From NCBI GenBank assembly GCA_017622875.1, contig JAGAQG010000052.1, positions 1 to 64,000 of the forward strand: a DNA stretch of 64,000 nucleotides, in the 5' to 3' direction. A program made the position numbers and the translations under genes. This document shows, in pieces, positions 44,575 through 54,122 of this stretch. The DNA is from Lachnospiraceae bacterium. Lineage in GTDB: Bacteria > Bacillota > Clostridia > Lachnospirales > Lachnospiraceae. The stretch's first letter is position 1; each line of letters starts with the position of its first letter. Below the pieces are notes generated by a model. It was not told the origin of the DNA. It was given only the letters and a program-made list of their open reading frames with translations, and did not search any database.

Positions 44575-45894
44575 ATGAAAAAGAAGCAGATGATTTTTAC
44601 TGCATTATTTCTTTCGATTTTAGGAGTAATGACAGGATGCGGTAAAGACAATAGTACAACGGAATATAACGTGATTGGTGCAGCTCAAAATGGAACAGAA
44701 ATATTTACAGAAGCATTTTGGGATGATGTCACTGAAATCGTTTATTTTGAATCCAATATAGAATATAAAGTCAGCAAGGAAGAGACACTTGAGGAAATTT
44801 ATGATGTTTTGACTTCAATGGATTATACAGAGATTGAAAATCCGATGCTGGAAGGTGGCTATTCTTTTGGAATTTATACGGGTGATGAAGCACAGACTCT
44901 CTGGATTTCTTCGGATGTGATTGGATATGACGGAAAGAGCTATCAGATTTCATATGACCATATTGGAAAGAGAATCAGATATCTGGCAAAGACAACGGAT
45001 GGACTGAAAATAAATATTGATGAAAAATCATCTGGTAAGTATAGTATTACGATTGCTGACCAGGGATATAGTGAGAATCTGCCGGTGTACATGAATATTC
45101 AATTCTCAACTGACGCGGATGGAAAAATTGTACAGGATAGTAAAGAAGTCAATTACGAGACAGATAAAAATGAAATTTATGAAAGTGTCAATATTTATCT
45201 GAACGATGAGACGACTCGCAGCAAATACGTATGGATTACAATTCATAACGTGGAGTTCTATTCAGACAATGGAGAATTTCAAAAAAGAATTGATTTTGAA
45301 TATGAAGTTCAATTCAGATTTGACACAGAAACTTTGGAAGTTTTCGACTTGAGGAAGAATGGAGAAAACGTGAATGCACCGACAGAAGATGAAGTTCTGG
45401 CGATGAGGGAAAACGTCACAAAGGGAATGTCGGAAGAAGAAATTGACAGAATTACTGAAAATATAAAGGTTGCGAATTTGGCATTGGAAAATGCATATTT
45501 GAATGATAATTTGTTCAAAAAATTATCTGATCCGGAAAATTTGTACTGGAATTACATAGACGAAAAGGGCGATATACAGATTGGCTGGGCAGGAGAAGAA
45601 AATGATACTCCTGTGATGGCCTACAATCGTTTTGATGCAGAAAATTTCATTACATTAATGGAGGAAATGAAGGATAGTCTGAAAACAGAATTATTAAAGC
45701 AGGATTTCGATAACTTGATAGAAAATATGAGACTGGCAAAGAAAACACATGATGTGAAGTATGTTGAAGAAATTTATCATATTTTACATGACATGGATTA
45801 TTTTCTGTTCCGGTATGGAATCAAAGATGTCGGAGCGTATGTGCAGGACAAATCCACAGTGAGTAAATATTATGGGGCACTTGAGGTGTATTAG
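44575..45894 (+). CDS. Lipoprotein of unknown function
   Basis: 439 residues from ATG 44575 (GAGGGG 7 bases upstream). Signal and lipobox MKKKQMIFTALFLSILGVMT, then GC with lipidated Cys 22. The mature part is acidic with a segment of beta-strand-like sequence and a later helical section (NVTKGMSEEEIDRITENIKV). The C-terminal section (YHILHDMDYFLFRYGIKDVG) resembles the end of other Lachnospiraceae lipoproteins. No enzyme motif seen. Confidence 0.75.
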   Translation: MKKKQMIFTALFLSILGVMTGCGKDNSTTEYNVIGAAQNGTEIFTEAFWDDVTEIVYFESNIEYKVSKEETLEEIYDVLTSMDYTEIENPMLEGGYSFGIYTGDEAQTLWISSDVIGYDGKSYQISYDHIGKRIRYLAKTTDGLKINIDEKSSGKYSITIADQGYSENLPVYMNIQFSTDADGKIVQDSKEVNYETDKNEIYESVNIYLNDETTRSKYVWITIHNVEFYSDNGEFQKRIDFEYEVQFRFDTETLEVFDLRKNGENVNAPTEDEVLAMRENVTKGMSEEEIDRITENIKVANLALENAYLNDNLFKKLSDPENLYWNYIDEKGDIQIGWAGEENDTPVMAYNRFDAENFITLMEEMKDSLKTELLKQDFDNLIENMRLAKKTHDVKYVEEIYHILHDMDYFLFRYGIKDVGAYVQDKSTVSKYYGALEVY

Positions 45895-45904
45895 AAAAAA
45901 TATA

Positions 45905-45958
45905 TTTACACATATTGTCTAATGTGTTAGACTAAAATTGACTAATGGATTAGACAAT
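45905..45958 (+). promoter_or_regulatory. BlaI-type promoter/operator with two dyads
   Basis: Promoter TTTACA (45905-45910), 17 bases, TAGACT (45928-45933). Two 21-base dyads with half-sites TGTCTAA / TTAGACT (45915-45935) and TGACTAA / TTAGACA (45938-45958) overlap and follow the -10, about 23 bases centre to centre. A BlaI-family repressor gene begins 14 bases later, implying autoregulation. The same layout recurs at 63555-63608. Confidence 0.75.
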
Positions 45959-45971
45959 AGGGGGGTGCGAT

Positions 45972-46334
45972 ATGGAAACACCAAAAATTTTTGAAAGTGA
46001 ATATAAATTTGCATGCATTGTATGGGAAAAAGAACCGATTTCTGTGAAAGAGCTAATAAAGCTTTGCAATGAGCAGTTGGAATGGAAGCGAACTACCACC
46101 TATACTGTATTAAAGCGCTTATGTGAAAGAGGAATTCTTCAAAATGAAGATGGAATCGTGACATCTCTTTACAGCAAAGAGGAGATTCAGTATTCAGAAA
46201 GCAAACAGTTTCTGGATAAGACTTTTGAAGGCTCCCTGCCAGGATTTTTGGCTGCGTTTTTGAAAGGGCAAAAAGTATCTGACAGTGAAATAGAGGAACT
46301 CCGTCAAATGCTGGATGATTTTAAGAAAAGCTAG
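45972..46334 (+). CDS. BlaI/MecI-family transcriptional repressor
   Basis: 120 residues of winged-helix type: ESEYKFACIVWEKEPISVKE, LIKLCNEQLEWKRTTTYTVL, KRLCERGILQNEDGIVTSLY. The C-terminal helical dimerisation region contains the segment GSLPGFLAAFLKGQKVSDSE. In the family, the repressor leaves DNA when a membrane protease of the BlaR1 type is activated. The partner gene follows after 13 bases. It is strongly similar to the BlaI protein at 63627 (shared WKRTTTYT, GSLP.FLAAF), so these are paralogous modules. Confidence 0.9.
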   Translation: METPKIFESEYKFACIVWEKEPISVKELIKLCNEQLEWKRTTTYTVLKRLCERGILQNEDGIVTSLYSKEEIQYSESKQFLDKTFEGSLPGFLAAFLKGQKVSDSEIEELRQMLDDFKKS

Positions 46335-46347
46335 AAGGAGGTAAAGT

Positions 46348-48441
46348 ATGAGTATTACATCAATTTTCCTCAAATTATTAAATATGAGCTTTACCGGAGC
46401 CTGTGCAGCTATCCTCATACTTTTGGTAAGATTCTTATTTAAGAAACTTCCAAAGAAATATATATGTATTTTATGGACAGTGGTACTGATAAGATTGCTT
46501 TGTCCGTTTACGATACCGACGCTTATACCTGATCAGCCGGATATTCGGGAACCAATACCGAGTAATATTTTGGAGGTAGAATATCCGAGTATTTACAGTG
46601 AAATTGAAATTGTTGACAATGCAGTGAATCATGTTCTGAAACAAAACTTTGTATCAGATACACAAATACAATTTAAAAATCCTATGAGTCCATTGGAAAC
46701 CGTGACATTGATTGGGGCAATTTTATGGTGTATAGGAATTGCAGGGATGTTTTTCTATACGATTAAAAATGTTCTGGAGTTCCAGAAATGGATCAAGGAA
46801 TCTGTACCAGACAAATCATTGGGAGACAGAAATTACCGCTGTGCGGTTTCAACTCCAGTGGTGACGGGATTTGTAAAACCGAAGATTTATCTGCCTTTTG
46901 ATTTAAAGGAGCCTCAGCTGGCACATGTATTAATGCATGAGAAAATGCATATCAAAAGAAGAGATCATTGGCTGAAAATGCTGTTTTACACAGCTGTGAT
47001 TATACATTGGTTCAACCCGGTTGTGTGGCTGGCGTATCGTCTGCTGGAGCGCGACATGGAGATGGCGTGTGATGAAGCGGTGCTTGAAGAGCTTGGGACG
47101 GAGGAAAAGACAAGTTATTGCGAATCATTGCTGAATCTTGCTTCTTCAAAAAATCATCTCGCGGGAAATCCGGTGGCCTTTGGAGAGAGTGATGTGAAGG
47201 TACGTATTAAGAATCTTCTAAATTATAAAAAGCCATATTTATGGATATCGATTGTAGCAGTCATTGTGATTGTTATGGTGGCGATTACGTGTTTGAGCAG
47301 CCCGAAGAGTAATAAAATATGGGAAACAAGCGTTACTGCAGTAGCGGAAGTGAAGTATCCGCTGACAAAAGAGGATGTAGAAGGAGCGTTGAGTCAGGTG
47401 GATTTACCTTGCGTTGTTTCCGAGGAAGAATATAACTCTGAAATCAGAACATCTTTGGATTTAAGAGATGAAGAGGGAAGACTCATTGCGGGAATCGCAA
47501 GCAATGGGGATGGAAATGCTCGTTTTTTAGGAATTACTTTGATTGGTTATTTACAGCAGGGTGAAGCTTCTATATATTTACCGGAAGAAAAATGGGAAGA
47601 TTTGATTGGCTTCGCATCTATTCTTTATGGATTTGAAGATCAAAGCGTGATCTATGAAGATTTTATAAAAAATTTTGAAGAAGACTCCATTATTATGGAG
47701 CTTAACTATACTTCCGAACCATATGCGGGGTATGCAAGAGAGTATGAGTGGCTGAAATCCTATGGGGATGTTTCCTGCAAGATTGAGGTGAGAGAGACAG
47801 AGGAGGGAATAAGAGAAATCGAATCGATTTCATTTTATAATGTTCCTGCATACAGTACGGTAAACAGTGAAATGGCCTGCAGGAATTTCTTCTATTATAT
47901 GTTTACGTCTATTCCGGGGCGTTATGCGTCTTATGAGGAAGCGACCGGCGGAAAATATGGTCCAATCAACAGAGATGAAGCATTTTTAGAATCAGACTAT
48001 AGTGCAGCATATCTGGCCCAGTACAGGGACAGAGCAACAGAAAATTGTCTTCAGACCATGGAGGATTTGGGATATTTTACTTTAGTAGATTATTTGGCTG
48101 CGAAGTCTGATGCTAAAGTGACAGTTTTTGATGCCGCTTTTACGGAAACTGACGAGACGAAAGATGAAAAGTCGCACAAATTATATAATTATACAGTGAC
48201 ATTGAATTGTGAAAAGGATGGTCAGACAGAACAATTTGAGGTAAAAGGTCAGATCGGTGTACAGCTTCAGGTCAATGGATGGAAGGTCTATGATTTCCTC
48301 ATCAGTGATACTGAAACACTTAGCATTTATGTGACAGGGGACAGCGTGTACCGCCAAGGGAATGAACTGCCGGAAGGGCTGACTTTAGGGGCATACAATG
48401 TAGAGAGAAGACAAACGATACGATTGTTTTCTCTCTTTTAG
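46348..48441 (+). CDS. M56 (BlaR1-like) membrane metalloprotease sensor
   Basis: 697 residues, AGGAGG upstream. The N-terminal membrane part has segments at about 10-30 (SFTGACAAILILLVRFLFKK) and 110-135. The zinc protease site is H197-E-K-M-H201, with downstream helix MEMACDEAVLEELG, and a further membrane segment lies near 290-310 (WISIVAVIVIVMVAITCLSS). The outer C-terminal part (about 390 residues) is not a penicillin-binding domain, so the signal is unlikely to be a beta-lactam. Activation should cleave the BlaI partner. The last 12 codons lie inside a terminator stem and the stop abuts the convergent AraC gene. Confidence 0.85.
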   Translation: MSITSIFLKLLNMSFTGACAAILILLVRFLFKKLPKKYICILWTVVLIRLLCPFTIPTLIPDQPDIREPIPSNILEVEYPSIYSEIEIVDNAVNHVLKQNFVSDTQIQFKNPMSPLETVTLIGAILWCIGIAGMFFYTIKNVLEFQKWIKESVPDKSLGDRNYRCAVSTPVVTGFVKPKIYLPFDLKEPQLAHVLMHEKMHIKRRDHWLKMLFYTAVIIHWFNPVVWLAYRLLERDMEMACDEAVLEELGTEEKTSYCESLLNLASSKNHLAGNPVAFGESDVKVRIKNLLNYKKPYLWISIVAVIVIVMVAITCLSSPKSNKIWETSVTAVAEVKYPLTKEDVEGALSQVDLPCVVSEEEYNSEIRTSLDLRDEEGRLIAGIASNGDGNARFLGITLIGYLQQGEASIYLPEEKWEDLIGFASILYGFEDQSVIYEDFIKNFEEDSIIMELNYTSEPYAGYAREYEWLKSYGDVSCKIEVRETEEGIREIESISFYNVPAYSTVNSEMACRNFFYYMFTSIPGRYASYEEATGGKYGPINRDEAFLESDYSAAYLAQYRDRATENCLQTMEDLGYFTLVDYLAAKSDAKVTVFDAAFTETDETKDEKSHKLYNYTVTLNCEKDGQTEQFEVKGQIGVQLQVNGWKVYDFLISDTETLSIYVTGDSVYRQGNELPEGLTLGAYNVERRQTIRLFSLF
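48402..48439. terminator. Terminator overlapping the end of the M56 gene
   Basis: AGAGAGAAGACAA (48402-48414) pairs with TTGTTTTCTCTCT (48424-48436), followed by TTTT. The stem is wholly within the coding sequence. On the minus strand a T-run is lacking, so action is mainly on the plus strand. Confidence 0.78.
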
Positions 48442-49494
48442 TTAATGAATCTGATGTTGTTTGCGATAGTCTTTGGGACTCATTTCGTATTTTTTCGTAA
48501 AAAGTTTATAAAAATGGGTTCTATTGGTAAATCCTAATGTTCCGGCAATTGCAGCAATGGAATCATCTGTAGATACAAGTAATGAAGCAGCCTTTTTTAA
48601 ACAGAATGTCATTCCATAATCAAAAAGACACATCCCCGTGTGATTTTTTACAATTGTGTTCAAATAATTACCGCTGTAATGTAAAGTGCTTTCTAATTGT
48701 GTCCGACTCATACGGCCATTGGTATCTTCAAGAAGATGGCTGATTCGCGAAAAAAGCAGAAAATCGGTGTTTGATGTAAGATTTACAGAAGTAACATAAA
48801 AATTTGTCTCCAGATACTGAAATAATTCGCAAATAAGTCCCTTTATCATATAAGAGACGCCAAGTTTTGGCATAAGCATTGTATTGAGTAATAAATCAGA
48901 AATGCGGTGCAGCTCGTGAATGCTGGTATGGTTTTTGAGAGTCGGAAAAAAATCAAAATAAGTTTTTGATACTTTATGTTCTATATTTGCTCTGAAAAAT
49001 TGAAAGATTGTATTTTCGGATAAAACAGGTTCGCTTTTAAAATAGGTATTTTCATTAGCATGTAAAAGCTCACGGATAAAGTCAATCGAGAGTCCGATAA
49101 ACAGAAGTTTTGCTTCTCCGATAAATTTTTCTGCGTGAATGATGTTGCGATTGATCAGACAGCAGGTCCCAGCACGATAAATATATTCCTTATCTTCAAT
49201 TTTCTGAATCACTTCCCCTTCCAGTACAATTAGTAACTCAAAATAATCATGCTGATGAGGGGTTCTTGCATTAAATGCTTCAAAAGTCTCATCAATTTCC
49301 ATAGTTGTACAATAAGTTTCTGTTGGAGAAACCATTAGAATATTAGAAAAATCTTCAGAAGAAAGCCCCCTGCAATACTCTAAAGTAAGCTGTATCGGGG
49401 CTAAAATACCATAATATGAGTTTACGGAACTGTTATAATTGTGAACTTCCAAAATATGATTGACAGTGTGAGAACTAGCTGTTTTCGTGGACAA
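48442..49494 (-). CDS. AraC-family regulator of the adjacent sugar locus
   Basis: 350 residues, minus strand, TTG start supported by GGAGGT 7 bases upstream. An N-terminal cupin-like sensing domain (HQHDYFELLIVLEGEVIQKI, then EYIYRAGTCCLINRNIIHAE) precedes two helix-turn-helix motifs at the C-terminus (GNYLNTIVKNHTGMCLFDYG; IAAIAGTLGFTNRTHFYKLF, then TKKYEMSPKDYRKQ). It is divergent from the transporter and beta-galactosidase genes and so probably activates them in response to a sugar. Confidence 0.88.
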   Translation of the reverse strand: MSTKTASSHTVNHILEVHNYNSSVNSYYGILAPIQLTLEYCRGLSSEDFSNILMVSPTETYCTTMEIDETFEAFNARTPHQHDYFELLIVLEGEVIQKIEDKEYIYRAGTCCLINRNIIHAEKFIGEAKLLFIGLSIDFIRELLHANENTYFKSEPVLSENTIFQFFRANIEHKVSKTYFDFFPTLKNHTSIHELHRISDLLLNTMLMPKLGVSYMIKGLICELFQYLETNFYVTSVNLTSNTDFLLFSRISHLLEDTNGRMSRTQLESTLHYSGNYLNTIVKNHTGMCLFDYGMTFCLKKAASLLVSTDDSIAAIAGTLGFTNRTHFYKLFTKKYEMSPKDYRKQHQIH

Positions 49495-49564
49495 ATTAGA
49501 TACCTCCGTCTGTGCTGATTATAATGATAGTAACACATTCACGAATATGATACAAATAGAAGTT

Positions 49565-49593
49565 TTGGACAAACATCGATGACATTGTTATAT
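49565..49593 (+). promoter_or_regulatory. Probable promoter of the GPH transporter-GH2 operon
   Basis: TTGGAC (49565-49570), 17 bases, TTATAT (49588-49593). The weak -10 fits a promoter needing an activator, such as the divergent AraC protein. A palindrome TTATCGATAA lies just downstream at about 49617. Confidence 0.45.
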
Positions 49594-49670
49594 AGGGAAG
49601 AACTTGCTAAAATTTGATTATCGATAACCGGGTTATGTACGAAAAACAAAAGAGTGAGAGGTATGTTTCC

Positions 49671-51047
49671 ATGAATGAAAAGAAATATTTAAAATGGTAT
49701 CACAAATTAGCTTATGGAGCGGGTGATCTTGCATCGAACTGCAGCTATGGTTTAGTTTCTACATTTATTTTAATTTATCTGACTAATACGATGGGGATGA
49801 ACAGTGCGATCATTGGTACTTTAATGCTTGTATCAAAAATGTTAGACGGGATAACAGACGTTATTTTTGGTACACTGATTGATCATACAAAGTCAAAGCT
49901 TGGGAAAGCTCGTCCTTGGATGCTATACGGACAGCTTGGTGTATCTGCCTGCTTGTTTTTGGTATTTGCAATTCCATCAGGCTTAAGCAGTACCATGCAA
50001 TATGTCTATTTCTTTGTGTTTTACACTGCATTGAATGCAATTTTCTATACTGCAAATGGTATTGCGTATTCTACATTGACAGCACTTATTACAAAAAATC
50101 CAAATGAAAGAGTTCAGCTTGGATCTATCAGATTTATGTTTGCGGTCGTAACAAATATTGTTATGGGTTATGCAGTTATGGGCGGCGTTGAAAAATTTGG
50201 CGGAGGTGCAGCAGGTTGGAGAATGATAGCGCTTATCTGTGCACTTATCGGTCTGGTTGTAAATACTATCAGTTGTCTTGCAGTAAAGGAAGTTCCTGAG
50301 GATGAAAACGAAGTAGAGAAAATAGTAGTTGAAAAAGCTCCGGAAGAAAAACTCGGATTTGTTAAGACAGCAAAATTGTTGTTCCAGAATAAGTACTATA
50401 TTATGATTCTTATAATTTACATTGTTTACTATATTATGAGCGGACTTACACAAGGTGCAGGTGTTTATTTTATGACCTATGTAATGGGGGATGCATCCTT
50501 ACTTGGAAGCTTTTCTATGATGAAAATGTTTCCTGTAATCATTGCTCTGGCATTTACTCCAGCATTGGTTAAAAAATGTGGCAGTATGCAAAAAGTTAAT
50601 TTCTGGGGCTATTTCTTGAACTGTGTATTCAGTGTGTTTTATCTGGTTGCAGCTATGAAGAAAAATGTTCCGATGATGTTGCTGTTTTTGTTCATTAAAG
50701 GTGTATTTGCTGGTACATTAAGCGGTACATTGAATGCATTGATTGCCGAAATCAGTGCCTATACATATAAAACAAAAAATGTGCATATGGACGGTACAAT
50801 GTATAGCTGTTCTTCACTTGGTGTCAAAGTCGGTGGTGGCATCGGTACAGCAGCAGTTGGCTGGTTGCTGGCGCTGTCAGGATTCGATGGTACAGCAGCG
50901 GTTCAAAGTTCAGGTGCGGTGAATATGATTTTCGCAATGTATGTTACAATCCCCCTTGCAATCGGTGTGATTATTACAGTTTTATTAGGTATGCTTGATG
51001 TGGAAAAGAAAAATAAAGAACTGGATGCTTTAAAGCAGAAAGCGTGA
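49671..51047 (+). CDS. GPH-family sugar:cation symporter (MFS type)
   Basis: 458 residues from ATG 49671; the longer frame from 49614 lacks a ribosome site. About 12 membrane segments. Family signatures: KLAYGAGDLASNCSYGLVST at the N-terminus and KMLDGITDVIFGTLIDHTKS, then KLGKARPWMLYG, the conserved loop of GPH (MelB/LacS-like) carriers. No C-terminal IIA domain as in LacS. It likely imports a galactoside for the GH2 enzyme encoded 4 bases downstream. Confidence 0.9.
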   Translation: MNEKKYLKWYHKLAYGAGDLASNCSYGLVSTFILIYLTNTMGMNSAIIGTLMLVSKMLDGITDVIFGTLIDHTKSKLGKARPWMLYGQLGVSACLFLVFAIPSGLSSTMQYVYFFVFYTALNAIFYTANGIAYSTLTALITKNPNERVQLGSIRFMFAVVTNIVMGYAVMGGVEKFGGGAAGWRMIALICALIGLVVNTISCLAVKEVPEDENEVEKIVVEKAPEEKLGFVKTAKLLFQNKYYIMILIIYIVYYIMSGLTQGAGVYFMTYVMGDASLLGSFSMMKMFPVIIALAFTPALVKKCGSMQKVNFWGYFLNCVFSVFYLVAAMKKNVPMMLLFLFIKGVFAGTLSGTLNALIAEISAYTYKTKNVHMDGTMYSCSSLGVKVGGGIGTAAVGWLLALSGFDGTAAVQSSGAVNMIFAMYVTIPLAIGVIITVLLGMLDVEKKNKELDALKQKA

Positions 51048-51051
51048 TTGG

Positions 51052-53523
51052 ATGATAAAATACAAATTTAATGACAACTGGGAATTTGAAAAGGCGGATA
51101 GTAATTCCCGACTTGCAGCATTTTTAGGTAAAACGCAGAAAACGATTGTCCACTTACCGCATGATGCCATGATTCATGAGGAGAGGACACCTGATACAGC
51201 TAACGGAGCCCAGACAGGATTTTATCCAGGTGGAGAATATATTTACTTAAAAATGCTGGATGTGCCGGAAGAATGGAAGAACAAAAAAGTTCTATTGGAA
51301 TTTGAAGGCGTGTATCAGATTGCCTATGTATACATCAACGGTGCATTGGTAAAGAAGAATGTCTACGGATATTCAAACTTTTATATACATTTGAATCCGT
51401 GGTTGAATTTTGGAAAGAGTAATGTCATCAAGGTGGTTGCTGATAACAGTCAGGAGCCAAACAGCCGCTGGTATACAGGAAGCGGGATTTATAGAAATGT
51501 GAATCTGCTGGTAGGAGAAAAGATTCATTTAAAAGAAGAGGGAATCAGGATCACAACCCTTTCTGCAAACAAAAATTCAGCTGTGGTGGAAATTGAGACT
51601 CAGATTGAAAACATTGAAAAAGAAAAGAAAACAGTTACACAGATTGTACAACTGCTGTATGAAGGACAGATTGTTAATTCGGATGTGCAGACAGTTGTAA
51701 TGTATCCTGAGACGACAGAAAAGGCCCGTCATAGGATATGTGTTTTAAATCCAGCGCTTTGGGACTGTGAGCATCCGGAATTGTATCAATGCAGAGTCAT
51801 TTTAAAGAGTGGAAATGAAATATTTGAAGAATATGAAGAAAATTTTGGGATTCGAACACTGATGCTTGATGTAGTACATGGACTTCAAATAAATGGAAAA
51901 GAAGTCAAATTAAGAGGTGCATGTATTCATCATGATAATGGAATTTTGGGGGCAGCAACTTTTGAAAAAGCAGAAGAGCGTCGCTGCAGACAGTTAAAGG
52001 AAGCAGGATTTAACAGTATCCGAAGTTCCCATCATCCAATCAGTAAAGCGATGCTGGATGCCTGCGATCAGTATGGAATATTAGTGATGGACGAAGTGAC
52101 CGATGTGTGGACACTTCGTAAAAATCAATATGATTTTAGTGCACATTTTGAAGAATGCTGGGAAGAAGTTGTAGAAAGAATGGTTGCAAAAGACTACAAT
52201 CATCCTTCTGTGATCATGTATTCTGTGGGAAATGAAATTTCGGAGGCAGGTTCGGAAAATGGTTCGAGAATCAATCGTCATATGTGCAACAAGATTCATG
52301 CATTGGATGCTACACGTTATACGACCAACGGTCTAAATGGTCTGATGGCTGCTGGCTATCGCCTAAAAGATATTATGACGGAAATTGCAATGAAATTTGG
52401 TGGATTGGGAAATGGCAGCGGTGGAAACAGTGATGGAAGTAATGGATTTAACAGTTTCATGAGTCTGATGACAGGAGAAAGAGGAGAATATTTTGCGAAA
52501 CATCCATTGCTGACAGAAGCATTGGAAGGATGTTCTTCCTCTTGTGATGTGATAGGGCTGAATTATCTGACTGGCAGACATGAGCTGGAGCATGAGCTTC
52601 ATCCGAATAAGACGGTAGTTGGTACGGAAACCTATCCGGCAGAGATTGTAAGACTATGGAGTATTGTAAAAAGAAATCCTCACGTTTTAGGGGACTTTAC
52701 ATGGGCAGGATATGATTATCTTGGAGAAGCTGGCTGTGGAATCTTTCATTATGATGGCAACGCGAACTTTACTAGTGTTTATCCTGAAAGAACGGCTTAT
52801 ATTGGAGATATTGATTTAATTGGATATCGAAGACCAATTAGCTATTTGCGTGAAATTGTATATGGGTTGAGAAAAGAACCTTATATTGCGGTAAACAGAA
52901 TTGATAAATATGGTAAACCATGTTCAAAGACTCCATGGATGTATAAAGATAATATCGAGAGCTGGACGTGGAATGGATGTGAAGGTAAGGTTACAAATGT
53001 AGATGTATACTCAAATGCGGAAGAAGTAGAACTGTTTCTCAATAACTGTTCTTTGGGCAGAAAGGATGTTGGAGAAGAAAATGATTTTACTGCAAGCTAC
53101 GAAGTGGTTTATGAGCCGGGAACGCTATATGCAGTCAGTTATGTTGGAGAAAAAACTACAGGTACATTTGCAATTTCTACCGCGAACGAAGAGGTGGAAT
53201 TGAGTATTAGCGCAGATAAGACAACGTTAAAGGCAGATGGAGAGGATTTGGCGTTCCTTACGGTTAAATTGGTTGACAGAGATGGCGTAGAGAATTTGTG
53301 GACTGGAAAGAAAGTACACGTGACTGTCGAAGGTGCAGGAAGATTAGAAGCATTTGGAAATGCAAACCCTTCTTCTGTTGATAATTATAATACCAATACA
53401 TATGACACTTACGAAGGCTATGTAATGGCGGTTGTTCGTGCAGGAATTACGAAAGGAAAAATGAGTGTCACCTTCAGCGCAGAAGGCTGTAAAGAAAAAT
53501 GTATAGAAATTAATGTTGTTTAG
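51052..53523 (+). CDS. Glycoside hydrolase family 2 beta-galactosidase-like
   Basis: 823 residues, no signal peptide, so cytosolic. Order: sugar-binding domain (about 1-160, including NSRWYTGSGIYRNVNLLV), immunoglobulin-like domain, TIM barrel with RGACIHHDNGILGAATFEKA and FNSIRSSHHPISKAMLDACD, acid/base Glu 395 in VGNEIS, nucleophile Glu 526 in VGTETYP. C-terminal DUF4982-like domain (VDVYSNAEEVELFLNNCSLG) and a bacterial Ig-like fold follow. It probably hydrolyses beta-galactosides brought in by the symporter; beta-glucuronidase or other GH2 specificity cannot be excluded. Confidence 0.88.
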   Translation: MIKYKFNDNWEFEKADSNSRLAAFLGKTQKTIVHLPHDAMIHEERTPDTANGAQTGFYPGGEYIYLKMLDVPEEWKNKKVLLEFEGVYQIAYVYINGALVKKNVYGYSNFYIHLNPWLNFGKSNVIKVVADNSQEPNSRWYTGSGIYRNVNLLVGEKIHLKEEGIRITTLSANKNSAVVEIETQIENIEKEKKTVTQIVQLLYEGQIVNSDVQTVVMYPETTEKARHRICVLNPALWDCEHPELYQCRVILKSGNEIFEEYEENFGIRTLMLDVVHGLQINGKEVKLRGACIHHDNGILGAATFEKAEERRCRQLKEAGFNSIRSSHHPISKAMLDACDQYGILVMDEVTDVWTLRKNQYDFSAHFEECWEEVVERMVAKDYNHPSVIMYSVGNEISEAGSENGSRINRHMCNKIHALDATRYTTNGLNGLMAAGYRLKDIMTEIAMKFGGLGNGSGGNSDGSNGFNSFMSLMTGERGEYFAKHPLLTEALEGCSSSCDVIGLNYLTGRHELEHELHPNKTVVGTETYPAEIVRLWSIVKRNPHVLGDFTWAGYDYLGEAGCGIFHYDGNANFTSVYPERTAYIGDIDLIGYRRPISYLREIVYGLRKEPYIAVNRIDKYGKPCSKTPWMYKDNIESWTWNGCEGKVTNVDVYSNAEEVELFLNNCSLGRKDVGEENDFTASYEVVYEPGTLYAVSYVGEKTTGTFAISTANEEVELSISADKTTLKADGEDLAFLTVKLVDRDGVENLWTGKKVHVTVEGAGRLEAFGNANPSSVDNYNTNTYDTYEGYVMAVVRAGITKGKMSVTFSAEGCKEKCIEINVV

Positions 53524-53538
53524 AATTTAACTTCCCTA

Positions 53539-53573
53539 AGAAGGTCAGGAATGAAAGTGCTTCCTGGCCTTCT
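53539..53573 (+). terminator. Intrinsic terminator after the GH2 gene
   Basis: AGAAGGTCAGGAA (53539-53551) pairs with TTCCTGGCCTTCT (53561-53573) in a 13-pair stem with one G-T pair. The T-run after it is poor and may have been altered by the intron-like insertion. Confidence 0.68.
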
Positions 53574-53580
53574 TGTATGG

Positions 53581-53681
53581 TGGGCCTAGCGGCGCACGTC
53601 AACTATCGAAAACGCCTAATATGCGAACCGTATGTTCGGTGGTATGAGAGGACGGGAATTAATCACTCCCTCCTACTCGAT
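53581..53681 (+). mobile_element. 3'-end remnant of a group II intron
   Basis: About 100 bases look like the terminal structured part of a bacterial group II intron. A short hairpin GAACCG / CGGT-type lies at 53624-53641. It is followed by GGTATGAGAGGACGGG and a stem pairing GGACGGGA with TCCCTCC, ending CTACTCGAT at 53681, a common intron 3' end. The reverse transcriptase and 5' domains are missing. It lies immediately after an intrinsic terminator, as group IIC introns prefer, and its end touches the stop codon of the next gene. The family call is from memory of the end sequence. Confidence 0.45.
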
Positions 53682-54008
53682 CTATATTTCCCATAATTCA
53701 AGTGTTTTTAAAAGCTTTCTTTTTTTATCAGGAGTTAATTTTGAAATTTTATTCATTAACTCGTTATCTAAAGCGGTAGTCTGATATTCCGGTTCCAACT
53801 GTCCGACAAGAGAATCAAGAGAAAGACCGGTCAATTTTGCATAGTAAATAAGTATACGCAAAGACATGGCAGTTCTGTTGTTTTCTACATTGCTGATATA
53901 ACCAGGAGTAACATTTAATGCTTCTGCAACTTGATTCTGTGTCAGTCCGTTCTGAATTCTTAATTCTTTGATGTGTTCACCGTAACTTTCTTTAAATGTA
54001 TAGTCCAT
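53682..54008 (-). CDS. XRE-type helix-turn-helix regulator
   Basis: 108 residues on the minus strand from ATG 54008 (AAAGG about 10 bases upstream); the longer frame from 54077 has no ribosome site. XRE domain: SYGEHIKELRIQNGLTQNQV, AEALNVTPGYISNVENNRTA (8-62), then a helical tail (SKLTPDKKRKLLKTLELWEI). It is divergent from the repeat RNA locus, with about 115 very AT-rich bases between, so it may control that locus. No toxin is encoded beside it on its own strand. Confidence 0.85.
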   Translation of the reverse strand: MDYTFKESYGEHIKELRIQNGLTQNQVAEALNVTPGYISNVENNRTAMSLRILIYYAKLTGLSLDSLVGQLEPEYQTTALDNELMNKISKLTPDKKRKLLKTLELWEI

Positions 54009-54122
54009 AGGATGTTGCCTTTCGGGATATTCTTTTGATAATAAAAATATACTATAAATAACACTTGAAATAAACATACTAATTATATATAATATATTTA
54101 ATAAATAAAAACATATTTCAAA

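Noticed and set aside
46348-48441. Beta-lactam sensor BlaR1
   Set aside because: The membrane protease part fits, but the outer domain lacks the penicillin-binding motifs (SxxK, SxN, KTG), so a beta-lactam signal is not supported.
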